Shown here: positions 33,948 to 42,079 of the stretch, in pieces
Numbering within the stretch: position 1 is the first letter of the stretch
Layout: each line of letters begins with the position of its first letter
Source of the DNA: Spirosoma fluviale
Lineage (GTDB): Bacteria > Bacteroidota > Bacteroidia > Cytophagales > Cyclobacteriaceae
Length of the DNA: 42,098 nucleotides
NCBI GenBank assembly: GCA_945868725.1
Contig: CAMBMU010000015.1
Span: 1-42,098 of the forward strand
Direction: 5' to 3'
Made by a program: the position numbers and the translations under genes
Notes under the pieces: generated by a model
Databases searched by the model: none
What the model was told of the DNA's origin: nothing
What the model saw: the letters and a program-made list of their open reading frames with translations, nothing else

Positions 33948-35993
33948 ATGCGATCTCCAATCTTGCTTTCATTCTTTTTGATTTTGGCTCTAATGGCTTG
34001 TCAGCCAAAAACAAATTCAAAGGTGCAATTTGTGCTTTTACCAAGTCCGACAACTTTCACCATCAGCGGAGAGTCAAAATTGAAAGCGGCAGATTTGGAA
34101 TCCAGTTTCCAAAGTGCCAAAAACCATTTTACAACAGGTAAGCTCTTGTCTGATTTTCAAGATGAAAATTTTGATTTTACGATCGATTCTGGGATTCAGC
34201 TTGCGCCTGAGGGCTATTCTCTTTCAATTACGGCACAAAAAATAGAAATTAAAGCATCAACAAATGCCGGACTTTGGTATGGACTGATGACTTTGGGTCA
34301 GTTGCTCCAAGATGCTAAAGATCAAAATGCTTTCCTTCCCCTATGCAGTATTGATGATGAGCCCGCACTTGCTTACCGTGCAGTTCATCTGGATGTGAAG
34401 CACCATTTGGAGAAAAAAGAATACTACTTAGAACTAATGGATCGCTTTGCTGCACAAAAGATCAATGCGGTGATTGTGGAAATCGAAGACAAACTGAAAT
34501 ATAAACTTCAGCCAAAAGTCGGGGCATCGGATGCTTTTTCAATTGAAGACTGGAAAGCAATCAGTGACTATGCTATGCAGCGAAATATCCGGATTAGTCC
34601 ATTGGTTCAAGGCTTGGGGCATGCTTCATTTATCCTGAAGCACAAGGAGTATGAGCCTTTGCGGGATGATCCGAAAAGCGATTGGGCTTTTAATCCACTG
34701 AATGAAGAAACCTATAAAGTACAGTTTGACCTCTATGAAGATGCACTGAGGGCATTTCCTCATGCCAATTACCTCCATGTGGGAGGTGATGAAGTACATA
34801 CCACGGGAAGAAACAGCGGAAAATCCCCTTTAGAACTTCAGTTGATCTGGCTGAATCGAGTAAGCGAATATGCTTCGCAAAAGGGCCTGACTCCAATCTT
34901 TTGGGATGATATGCCTTTGCAAAATGCTGGCGTATACCGTTCCATTTATGATGGTAAACTGACGACTGTGCAAGTCGATAGCATCTGGGCTGTCAATGAG
35001 CCTAACTTGAATAAATACATTGATATGTTTCCCAAAAACTGTGTGTACATGCGCTGGAACTATGACATGCCGGAATCTCCGGGAAATATCAGGGCGATGA
35101 AATGGTTTTCGGATAATGGCTTTAATGTCATGGGTGCTACCGCAGGACAAACGCGCTGGAATCTCATGCCGTTGGACCAAAGCAACACCAACAACATTCG
35201 GGATTTTGCTTTGATCTCCATTCGAAATAAGGCTAATGGCTTGCTACTGACGCTTTGGGATGATGATTCTCCGCATTTTGAATTGTACCAGAGAGGGATC
35301 TCCATTTTTGCTGAATACACTTGGGCAGGGGAAAAAAGATCAAGCGATGAACTTCATCAGGCTTATCGTCAACGGGCTTTTGGGCCAGCTTTGGCCTCTG
35401 CAGAGCATGAGTTTATCAATGCCTTGGAAAGTCCTGTCGCTGATTGGAAAAATATGCTGTTGGATAACCGAACAGACCGAAATAGCCTGCGAACAATAGA
35501 TGACCCCATCAATCAGGCAGTAATTCCCTTTCCCAATTTGGATTCTGCGGGGGCATGGAGTCAAAAATACCAAGACAAAATTACCAAAGCTGAGGCAAGC
35601 AGGCTTCAAGTCGATGAAGTGTTAAAGCAAATCCAACTCGCAAAAAAATCCGCTCTTCGTAATACGTATCAACTTGAAGTGTATGAGCAGGTGGCCCAGG
35701 TGGTGCAATTTTCCAATCGGGCGATTTTGACACTCGCTGAATATGACGAGCCAAGCGGAGAGAAAAGAGCACAGGCTCAAGCCAAACTCGCGGCAATGGA
35801 GGAGGAGTGGGCTTCTATTCAATCTAAAGTGGAGGAAGTTTATGGCAAAACCCGACAGATCAATAAACCCGCTGACTACATTTTGGATCAGGACCACCAC
35901 AGACACTTAGCCAACCAGGCGCTGAAGTTCTCTGATTGGCAGTTTTATGTGGAGGGATTGTTTTTGGATAAAGTAAAAATTAAGGAGAAGTAA
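33948..35993 (+). CDS. Glycoside hydrolase family 20-like lipoprotein (beta-N-acetylhexosaminidase-type)
   Basis: This 681-residue protein has a lipoprotein signal ending LALMAC, so it is envelope-anchored. An N-terminal GH20b-like beta domain (about 30-130, with YSLSITAQKIEIKASTNAGL) precedes the TIM barrel (about 135-470). The GH20 signature HVGGDEVH places the Asp281-Glu282 pair, and a WDD motif follows (PIFWDDMP). GH20 enzymes remove terminal beta-linked N-acetylhexosamines with substrate assistance. The C-terminal 200 residues are helical and charged with unknown role. The gene is monocistronic. A divergent gluconate permease and upstream sugar-oxidising proteins suggest a shared carbohydrate theme. 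Confidence 0.88.
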   Translation: MRSPILLSFFLILALMACQPKTNSKVQFVLLPSPTTFTISGESKLKAADLESSFQSAKNHFTTGKLLSDFQDENFDFTIDSGIQLAPEGYSLSITAQKIEIKASTNAGLWYGLMTLGQLLQDAKDQNAFLPLCSIDDEPALAYRAVHLDVKHHLEKKEYYLELMDRFAAQKINAVIVEIEDKLKYKLQPKVGASDAFSIEDWKAISDYAMQRNIRISPLVQGLGHASFILKHKEYEPLRDDPKSDWAFNPLNEETYKVQFDLYEDALRAFPHANYLHVGGDEVHTTGRNSGKSPLELQLIWLNRVSEYASQKGLTPIFWDDMPLQNAGVYRSIYDGKLTTVQVDSIWAVNEPNLNKYIDMFPKNCVYMRWNYDMPESPGNIRAMKWFSDNGFNVMGATAGQTRWNLMPLDQSNTNNIRDFALISIRNKANGLLLTLWDDDSPHFELYQRGISIFAEYTWAGEKRSSDELHQAYRQRAFGPALASAEHEFINALESPVADWKNMLLDNRTDRNSLRTIDDPINQAVIPFPNLDSAGAWSQKYQDKITKAEASRLQVDEVLKQIQLAKKSALRNTYQLEVYEQVAQVVQFSNRAILTLAEYDEPSGEKRAQAQAKLAAMEEEWASIQSKVEEVYGKTRQINKPADYILDQDHHRHLANQALKFSDWQFYVEGLFLDKVKIKEK

Positions 35994-36173
35994 TCAGTTT
36001 CTTTCAAACATTCCCTCTGAATTTGCAATTTCCCTACTGCAGTTAGGAAGGAGTATGTCTGGTTTTTGAGTATCAAAAAAGGTTAGAAATATCCCCTTCT
36101 GAATCGATATCGGCATAAAAAGCGCTACCTATCGTAGACTCAAAAATATCCCAATTTGCCTAAAAGGTGGAAA

Positions 36174-36200
36174 CAAAAAAGGAGGCCGAGGCCCCCTTTT
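36174..36200 (-). terminator. Terminator of the dienelactone hydrolase gene
   Basis: On the minus strand, AAAAAGGGGGCC pairs with GGCCTCCTTTTT around a CTC loop with one mismatch, starting immediately after the stop codon and ending in a T run. Confidence 0.8.
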
Positions 36201-37088
36201 TCAGTTTAGATTTTTCCTGAAAAATGCAATGGTTTTTTCCCAAGCTGCTTTTGCCGCAGGTTCGTCGTAGCGAGGGGTTGTATTGTTGTGAAATCCGTGG
36301 TTTACTCCTGGGTAGTTGATCATCTCGTAGGTTTTTCCCTGAGCTTTTAAGGCGGCTTCATAGGCAGGCCAACCGGCATTTACCCGCTCGTCCATTTCGG
36401 CATAAATGACCAAGAGTGGAGACTGAATCTGTGCTACCTCAGCAGCTTCGGGCTGGCCACCGTAATAGGGAACTGCTGCTTTCAGGTCAGGAATTCGGAC
36501 TGCCATCATGTTGGAGATCCATCCGCCAAAGCAAAATCCGACCACGCCAACTTTTCCGTTGCAGTCGGGATGGTTTTTTAGGAATTCATAGGCTGCGATA
36601 AAGTCTTCGAGCATTTCTTCGCGCGTACGCTTGGCCTGCATGGCACGGCCCTCGTCGTCATTGCCTGGGTAGCCTCCAAGGGGAGTCAGGGCATCGGGAG
36701 CAAGGGAAATAAATCCGTCTACAGCACATCTTCTGCCCACATCTTCAATGTAAGGGTTGAGGCCCCTGTTTTCATGAACCACTACGATGCCGGGAAACTT
36801 TCCCTTACCAGCAGGAGTGGAGAGTAGGCCTTTGATTTGCCCACCACCTTTGGGGGAGGGATACATCAGGTAATCAGATCCTTGAAGTCGCTCGTCGTCT
36901 GGAGCGACGGTGCGGGTGCTGTGGTAGTCCGGCATCATGCTGCCCAGCAGGGCCGCAACGGTGATGCCACCGACGGCATAGACGGATAGCTTTTCGATGA
37001 AAGTTCGTCGGTCCAACTTGTTGTGGCAGTAGTAGTCGTAGAGGTCAAAGGCCTCCTGAGGGATATCGGCTTTGTTGAGTTTTTCCAT
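36201..37088 (-). CDS. Dienelactone hydrolase-family protein with internal twin-arginine segment
   Basis: This 295-residue alpha/beta-hydrolase of the dienelactone hydrolase family has Cys186 as nucleophile in GFCFGGW, Glu106 in VVHENRG, and the catalytic His in VNHGFHN; Asp is expected near YAEMDERVN. About 25 residues (MEKLNKADIPQEAFDLYDYY) precede a twin-arginine-like D-R27-R28-T-F and a hydrophobic stretch (AVGGITVAALLGS), so the enzyme may be exported or anchored by Tat. It ends in its own terminator. True dienelactone hydrolases degrade chloroaromatics, but most members hydrolyse other esters. Substrate unknown. Confidence 0.9.
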   Translation of the reverse strand: MEKLNKADIPQEAFDLYDYYCHNKLDRRTFIEKLSVYAVGGITVAALLGSMMPDYHSTRTVAPDDERLQGSDYLMYPSPKGGGQIKGLLSTPAGKGKFPGIVVVHENRGLNPYIEDVGRRCAVDGFISLAPDALTPLGGYPGNDDEGRAMQAKRTREEMLEDFIAAYEFLKNHPDCNGKVGVVGFCFGGWISNMMAVRIPDLKAAVPYYGGQPEAAEVAQIQSPLLVIYAEMDERVNAGWPAYEAALKAQGKTYEMINYPGVNHGFHNNTTPRYDEPAAKAAWEKTIAFFRKNLN

Positions 37089-37167
37089 AGTCTAGTTGAA
37101 TAATAAATTAAGATAAGAAGAAAAATGCTAAAAAATTAAGGAGCATCCAATTAGAACTCGGGCTGTA

Positions 37168-37677
37168 TTAATTTGTTTCTGAAGGAGGAGGGCTTGTACT
37201 CTGGTGATCGTAACTCAGTACTTCAGTCAGTTTCCAGTTTTCCTTTTCTAAGATCCAGAGGTGTGTAAACCTTGCAGTGCTGGTCCAATAGTCTTTCTTA
37301 TCTTTTTCTCTGATGTAAAAATGGTGGATGCCAGTTTGAATGGCTCCGTAGATTTTACCATCCGAATACAGTGGAAAAACGTCCAAGCTTTCTGCGTCGA
37401 CTTTCCGGATAGGCTTTTGTGCAGGGGAACCACAGATATTGTTTGCGGTACTTTCTAGGAATTTAGTTTTGTCCTGGATGCCGCCTTGGTCGTGGTAAAA
37501 GCGCAAGTCATCCGCCACCTGATTTTTCAAGTAGTCTAGGTCGCAGCGGTTAAATCCTCGTTCAAAGAAAACACTGTCTTGGGCCTTTAATTCTAGGAAC
37601 AGGGAACTGTTCTCCTGGACTTGGGCCTTGGCCAAGTGGATAAAAGAGAAGAAGCAAAGTAGGAGGAGCGTTTTCAT
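37168..37677 (-). CDS. Secreted SnoaL/DUF4440-like protein
   Basis: This 169-residue protein starts at the minus-strand ATG at 37677, which opens a clean signal peptide (MKTLLLLCFFSFIHLAKA, cleavage before QVQEN). A longer frame upstream lacks this feature and is not used. The mature part has the NTF2-like pattern of SnoaL/DUF4440 proteins: an N-terminal helix with FFERGFNRCDLDYLKNQVADD, then strands ending in FTHLWILEKENWKLTEVLSYDH. No catalytic residues are certain. It lies 79 bp upstream of the dienelactone hydrolase gene on the same strand and may be cotranscribed with it. Function unknown. Confidence 0.75.
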   Translation of the reverse strand: MKTLLLLCFFSFIHLAKAQVQENSSLFLELKAQDSVFFERGFNRCDLDYLKNQVADDLRFYHDQGGIQDKTKFLESTANNICGSPAQKPIRKVDAESLDVFPLYSDGKIYGAIQTGIHHFYIREKDKKDYWTSTARFTHLWILEKENWKLTEVLSYDHQSTSPPPSETN

Positions 37678-37757
37678 TTTTTTAGGTAAATGGATGTAAT
37701 TGATATCCTTTCTTGAAGGACAAGGGGTATTTATTTGTTGGCAAGACCGTGTAATCA

Positions 37758-38084
37758 CTACGGAAGTTTGACAAACCGATCGTCCAGCTTTACGCTGAAA
37801 TTAATTTCAGCCTTTAGTGCAGTAAAAATTTTCAAGAGGGTGTCTACCGTGGCACTGTTAGCGCTACTTTCAAGCTTTGAGATTTGGGCTTTTTGTACGC
37901 CTACCAATTGGCCAAGCTCCTCCTGGGTCAGCTTCCGCTCTTGCCGGGTGGATTTGATCATTTTGCCCAATACTTCCATACGAAGTTCGTACTCGTAGTG
38001 GTTGCGCTCCTCTGAACCAAGTTTTCCGAGGTACTTGTCTTTCATTTCGGAAAGCGAATGAAGTTTCATTTCTGTCCCAGGCAT
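37758..38084 (-). CDS. XRE-family helix-turn-helix regulator, antitoxin-like
   Basis: This 108-residue DNA-binding protein has a Cro/C1-type helix-turn-helix at about 52-75 (LTQEELGQLVGVQKAQISKLE) after a charged N-terminal extension. It resembles the HigA-type antitoxins that accompany a RelE/ParE-family toxin. No toxin gene is found: the 146 bp upstream hold no frame of toxin size, and the neighbouring genes are a SnoaL-like protein and DUF2200. It is therefore either an orphan antitoxin or an ordinary repressor. An 18-bp perfect inverted-repeat site 43 bp upstream (38127-38144) is likely its own operator. Confidence 0.87.
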   Translation of the reverse strand: MPGTEMKLHSLSEMKDKYLGKLGSEERNHYEYELRMEVLGKMIKSTRQERKLTQEELGQLVGVQKAQISKLESSANSATVDTLLKIFTALKAEINFSVKLDDRFVKLP

Positions 38085-38126
38085 CTGTGTTTCTTTCTTC
38101 TGAATTGATTTAAAAATGGTATAAAA

Positions 38127-38144
38127 GTTTCTAAATATAGAAAC
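38127..38144. promoter_or_regulatory. Inverted-repeat operator candidate upstream of the XRE gene
   Basis: GTTTCTA (38127-38133), AATA, TAGAAAC (38138-38144): a perfect 7-bp inverted repeat with a 4-base centre, in the leader/promoter region of the XRE regulator. This is the size and position expected for autoregulation by a dimeric Cro/C1-type protein. Confidence 0.55.
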
Positions 38145-38230
38145 AAAAAAATAACCTATTAAAAAAATTATTTACGCTTCGGCCTCAGCTAAGTTGTTCA
38201 AAGAGAAAAAATAAACCAGGTCTAGCAATC

Positions 38231-38599
38231 TTATCTCTCAGTTCTTAAAATTTTTTCCATTTTTCTCCCTTTTGCCAATTCATCGACCAACTTGTCTAGG
38301 TACCTGACTTTTCGAGTCAATTCATTGTCCAATTCTTCAATTCGGTAACCACAAATCATCCCTGTGATCATCGGTGCATTGGGATGCAGTCGTGCTCGCT
38401 CAAAAAAAGTGGCGAAGGTTGCCTTTTCAGCGATTAAGTCTTGCCATTCCTTTTGGTCAAAACCCGTGAGCCATTCAATGACCTGGTGCAATTCCTCCAG
38501 ACTTCTTTGGTGCTTTAGGACCTTGGTGCAATAATGCGGATAGACCGAGGCAAAGGTTAGCTCAGCAACTCGTCGATGGTGTACTTCAGTGGCTTTCAT
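38231..38599 (-). CDS. DUF2200 family protein
   Basis: This 122-residue soluble protein matches the DUF2200 pattern as I know it: TFASVYPHYCTKV, then RSLEELHQVIEWLTGFD, FFERARLHPNAPMITGMICGYRIEEL and a Lys-rich C-terminus. The family is small, compact and of unknown function. It lies 12 bp after the sugar O-acetyltransferase gene, so the two are probably cotranscribed. No signal peptide or catalytic motif is seen. Confidence 0.85.
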   Translation of the reverse strand: MKATEVHHRRVAELTFASVYPHYCTKVLKHQRSLEELHQVIEWLTGFDQKEWQDLIAEKATFATFFERARLHPNAPMITGMICGYRIEELDNELTRKVRYLDKLVDELAKGRKMEKILRTER

Positions 38600-38611
38600 A
38601 TCCTGAGGTAA

Positions 38612-39184
38612 TTATTCCGTAACTTTTTTGATCACCCGAGCAGGCACTCCTGCCACTACGGTATCGGCAGGTACATCTTTAGTAACCACTGATCCTGCTG
38701 CAACCACGGAATTTTCGCCAACCGTCACACCTGGTAGGATGACGGAATTGGCGCCGATCCAACAATTGCGCTTCAGGACGATTCGCTTGAGATCGAGCAT
38801 TTTTCGCTGCTCTGGGGCTACGGGATGGTTTTCGGTAATCAAACTCACCTTGGGTCCTACGAGCACCTCGTCTTCAATCACAATGCCTCCCAAGTCCAAA
38901 AAGGTGCATCCATGGTTGATAAATACGTTCTTACCCAGCTGGATGTGTTTCCCAAAGTTGGTGTGGAAAGGGGTGAATACGGTAGTACTCTCATCCACTG
39001 GCTGCCCGATGACCTCCGATAAATGCGCTCGTATTTGGGCTATATCAGTCGAGGTATTTAAGGAGAGGGATTGCTGGAAAGTCTTGGATACCTCCTCAAA
39101 AATCTTAGGGTATTCCGGGTCTGCAAAAGAAATCAGCCCTCCGGCTAGCATTCTTTCAAAAATGGAGGTTTCGTTTGGATTCAT
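38612..39184 (-). CDS. Sugar O-acetyltransferase, left-handed beta-helix (maltose/galactoside acetyltransferase type)
   Basis: This 190-residue protein belongs to the Maa/LacA/NodL group, which transfers acetyl from acetyl-CoA to sugar hydroxyls. The C-terminal half is a hexapeptide-repeat beta-helix (IQLGKNVFINHGCTFLDLGG, IEDEVLVGPKV, then NCWIGANSVILPGVTVGENSVVAAGSVVTKDV). The catalytic His is in TENHPV. The N-terminal helical region (about 1-70) differs from that of E. coli Maa and resembles other Bacteroidota members. It is the first gene of a two-gene unit with DUF2200. Acceptor sugar unknown. Confidence 0.9.
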   Translation of the reverse strand: MNPNETSIFERMLAGGLISFADPEYPKIFEEVSKTFQQSLSLNTSTDIAQIRAHLSEVIGQPVDESTTVFTPFHTNFGKHIQLGKNVFINHGCTFLDLGGIVIEDEVLVGPKVSLITENHPVAPEQRKMLDLKRIVLKRNCWIGANSVILPGVTVGENSVVAAGSVVTKDVPADTVVAGVPARVIKKVTE

Positions 39185-39262
39185 TCAACTTGGTTTTGGT
39201 CTCGAAACCTACGGAAAGTTTGGGTACCACACCATTATTTTTCTGCCGCTCCTTCTATACCA

Positions 39263-39739
39263 TTAGCTAGGGGACTTTCCTTCTCCCCGGTACTTCTCTT
39301 GCAGCCCCATCAAAAAATTGCGGAGGACCTGGTCCTTGCATTCGCGGTACTGTGCCTGCGAAGGATTTCTAAAAAAGGCACTCAGTTCGTGCTTGCTCAG
39401 TCGGAAATCGCGCAAGCCAAAGATCTCCAGCATCCCTTCTTCCTGGAGATTCAACGCAATCTTGAGTTTGCGCAGGATCCCATTGTTGTTCAGTGTCTTT
39501 TCGATAACCGGTGCAGCCCCCTCTTTTTTGCCGCGATTTGCCACAATCAGCCCATCTAGAAAGTGGGCCAAATCCTTGTCGTACAGCTTCACGAAGTCAG
39601 CATCCTCCTCCTTTTTGAGCCAAAGAGCCACTTCCTCAAATGAAATATCCTTGCCACCAAAGGCAAAAATCTCCTTCATCTTGTGATCGTGGTAATGGAA
39701 GGTGTACCGCAGGGTACGCAGGATGTCGTTGTTGCTCAT
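39263..39739 (-). CDS. DUF1456 (YehS-like) protein
   Basis: This 158-residue protein uses the minus-strand ATG at 39739 (MSNNDILRTLRYTFHYHD); a longer frame adds nine residues that do not match the family. It consists of two repeats of the DUF1456 unit: the first at about 1-65 (NNDILRTLRY and FGGKDISFEEVALWLK), the second at about 80-145 (NNGILRKLKIALNL and FGLRDFRLSKHELSAFFR). YehS-like proteins have no assigned function. The gene is divergent from the radical SAM gene across 168 bp. No signal or catalytic residues. Confidence 0.9.
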   Translation of the reverse strand: MSNNDILRTLRYTFHYHDHKMKEIFAFGGKDISFEEVALWLKKEEDADFVKLYDKDLAHFLDGLIVANRGKKEGAAPVIEKTLNNNGILRKLKIALNLQEEGMLEIFGLRDFRLSKHELSAFFRNPSQAQYRECKDQVLRNFLMGLQEKYRGEGKSPS

Positions 39740-39907
39740 GTAGGCAAAGATCGAAATTTTACCCACATCTACCCCAAACTATCCTTTCTTCCTCCCTTGG
39801 AAACTCAATCTTCCAAAACCAGGCTTGATTTTTCCTTCATTCCATGAAAAAAAGCTAGAAAATCTCCTTTCTTTACGACCTTTGTACGAGCCAAACCCCG
39901 CTGACCC

Positions 39908-42079
39908 TTGTCCACCCAAGTTTTATTCATCACCCCACCCTTTACCCAGCTCAATACGCCCTATCCGGCGACCGCTTACCTGAAGGGGTTCTTGAATACA
40001 CTTGGGGTACCTTCCAAACAGGCAGATTTGGGGATCGAGGTGATGTTGGCCATCTTATCTAAGACCGGCTTAACTCATATTTTTGAGCAGGCAGAAAAAG
40101 TAGAATCCCTCTCGGATAATGCCCTTCGCATCCTTCGGATTCGTGCGCAGTACCTACAAACCATTGGTCCAGTGGTGGATTTTTTGCAAGACAAAAACCC
40201 CACGCTTGCCTACCGTATCGCAGAAGGTGATTTTCTGCCGGAGGCAGGGCGTTTTGAACAGGTGGAGGACATGGATTGGGCTTTTGGGGCCCTAGGCATC
40301 CGTGACAAAGCACGCTACCTCGCTACACTATACCTCGAAGATCTCGGCGACCTGATCACCGAAGCCATTGACCCACATTTTGGATTTACGCGCTATGCCG
40401 AGCGCCTGGGCCTATCGGCTAGGTCTTTTGACGAACTACAGGAAGCCTTGCAGCAGCCCAATAGCTTGGTGGATGAACTCTTACTTCGACTCCTCGAGGA
40501 AAAAATCCAAGCTTATCATCCCCGCTCAGTTGCCTTTACGGTGCCTTTTCCTGGCAACCTCTATGCGGCACTCAAATGCGGGCAATACATCAAGGTCCAT
40601 CACCCCGACATCAAAATCTGGATGGGAGGAGGCTACCCAAATACAGAATTGCGTTCCCTCAAAGAGCCTCGGGTATTTGATTATGTGGATTATATCTTGC
40701 TCGACGATGGGGAAGCTCCTGTGGTCTTGCTATTTGAGTACCTTGCAGGGAAAAGATCGCATGCGGAACTGAAACGTACCTTTCTACGCATGGATGGGCA
40801 AGTGACCTACGTGAATAACCTAGCCATCAAAGACCTTCCCCAGCGGGAACTGGGCACTCCAGACTACAGTGATCTTCCGCTTTCTTCCTACCTATCGGTC
40901 ATCGAGGTGGCCAATCCCATGCACCGACTGTGGAGTGATGGGCGGTGGAACAAGCTGACCCTAGCACATGGCTGCTACTGGGGCAAATGCACGTTTTGCG
41001 ATGTTTCCCTCGACTACATTGGTCGCTACGAACCCATCACTGCCGCGCTGCTCTGTGACCGCATTGAAGAGATTATGGCCCAAACGGGGACCAATGGCTT
41101 TCACTTTGTAGATGAAGCCGCTCCTTCCGCCTTGATGCGTGAGCTAGCCTTTGAAATTCTCCGCCGAGAACTCGTGGTGGTTTGGTGGACCAATATCCGT
41201 TTTGAAAGCAGCTTTTCGGCAGACCTTTGCCGCCTCCTGCGTGCCTCAGGTTGCATCGCCGTGTCTGGTGGACTAGAGGTGGCTTCCGATCGGCTTTTGG
41301 ACTTGATCAAAAAGGGAGTAACCGTGCCCCAAGTGGCACAAGTTACCCAACATTTTACCCAAGCAGGGATCTTGGTACACGCCTACCTCATGTATGGTTA
41401 CCCCACTCAGACGGTTCAGGAAACGGTAGATTCTCTGGAGATGGTTCGGCAGCTCTTTGAGCAGGGGATCATTCAATCGGGTTTCTGGCATCGCTTTGCC
41501 ATGACCGTGCACAGCCCAGTGGGTCTAAATCCCTCCGCTTTTGGAGTGAAGCGTCTGGACAACCAACTGGGAACATTCGCCAATAATGAGGTGGACTTTG
41601 AGGATCCCATCGGGGTGGATCATGGTGCTTTTTCGGAAGGGCTACGCAAATCCTTGTTCAACTACATGCAAGGAGTGGGTTTGGATCTCCCCTTGAAAAA
41701 TTGGTTTGACTTCAAGATTCCTCCGACAAGCATCCCCAGTACCTACATTGCGCAACAGCTGGAAGAACTTTCCGCTAAGCCTATAAAAGACCACCACCGC
41801 ATCTGTTGGTTGGGCAGCACTCCCATACTTGAGGAACTGGAGGAGGGGCTATGCGAACTGCTTTTTTCGGGTAAAAAAGAGGATTTTGCCCTCGAGCTTC
41901 CCCTCGAGCTGGGGCATTGGCTCTTCCGTCTTTTGGAAAAAGCGAGTTTCAGGCAGTCTACCACCATTGTGCTTCGGGACGTTCGCAAGGACTACGAACA
42001 GGAGCTAGGAGATTTTGAAGAGCTGATTGACTCCGAGGTTTGGGAGATACTTGCTGAAAATGGACTGTTGGTCTGTTGA
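39908..42079 (+). CDS. B12-binding-like radical SAM protein of unknown function
   Basis: This 723-residue COG1032-type radical SAM protein starts at TTG 39908. This is the only possible start: an in-frame TGA sits at 39902-39904, and the first internal ATG would remove the conserved PPFTQLNTPYPATAYLKG segment. The N-terminal part has the Rossmann-like region seen in B12-binding radical SAM proteins (KIWMGGGYPNTELRSL and ILLDDGEAPVV), but no DxHxxG cobalt-ligand motif. The Fe-S motif is C356-YWGK-C361-TF-C364, a Cx4Cx2C variant of CxxxCxxC. Later segments VSGGLEVASDRLLDLIKKGV and YLMYGYPTQTVQE are typical of the core. The C-terminal 150 residues are unassigned. Substrate unknown. Confidence 0.85.
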   Translation: MSTQVLFITPPFTQLNTPYPATAYLKGFLNTLGVPSKQADLGIEVMLAILSKTGLTHIFEQAEKVESLSDNALRILRIRAQYLQTIGPVVDFLQDKNPTLAYRIAEGDFLPEAGRFEQVEDMDWAFGALGIRDKARYLATLYLEDLGDLITEAIDPHFGFTRYAERLGLSARSFDELQEALQQPNSLVDELLLRLLEEKIQAYHPRSVAFTVPFPGNLYAALKCGQYIKVHHPDIKIWMGGGYPNTELRSLKEPRVFDYVDYILLDDGEAPVVLLFEYLAGKRSHAELKRTFLRMDGQVTYVNNLAIKDLPQRELGTPDYSDLPLSSYLSVIEVANPMHRLWSDGRWNKLTLAHGCYWGKCTFCDVSLDYIGRYEPITAALLCDRIEEIMAQTGTNGFHFVDEAAPSALMRELAFEILRRELVVVWWTNIRFESSFSADLCRLLRASGCIAVSGGLEVASDRLLDLIKKGVTVPQVAQVTQHFTQAGILVHAYLMYGYPTQTVQETVDSLEMVRQLFEQGIIQSGFWHRFAMTVHSPVGLNPSAFGVKRLDNQLGTFANNEVDFEDPIGVDHGAFSEGLRKSLFNYMQGVGLDLPLKNWFDFKIPPTSIPSTYIAQQLEELSAKPIKDHHRICWLGSTPILEELEEGLCELLFSGKKEDFALELPLELGHWLFRLLEKASFRQSTTIVLRDVRKDYEQELGDFEELIDSEVWEILAENGLLVC

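Noticed and set aside
27720..35993. Classical polysaccharide utilisation locus
   Set aside because: No SusC/SusD pair and no ECF or hybrid two-component regulator are present.
38085..38230. Possible HigB/RelE toxin gene upstream of the XRE regulator
   Set aside because: The gap is 146 bp, has stops in all frames and no toxin-like sequence.
38628..39266. 212-codon plus-strand frame opposite the sugar O-acetyltransferase
   Set aside because: The minus-strand protein has clear hexapeptide repeats. The opposite frame is Ser/Thr/Pro-rich, as expected of an antisense shadow.
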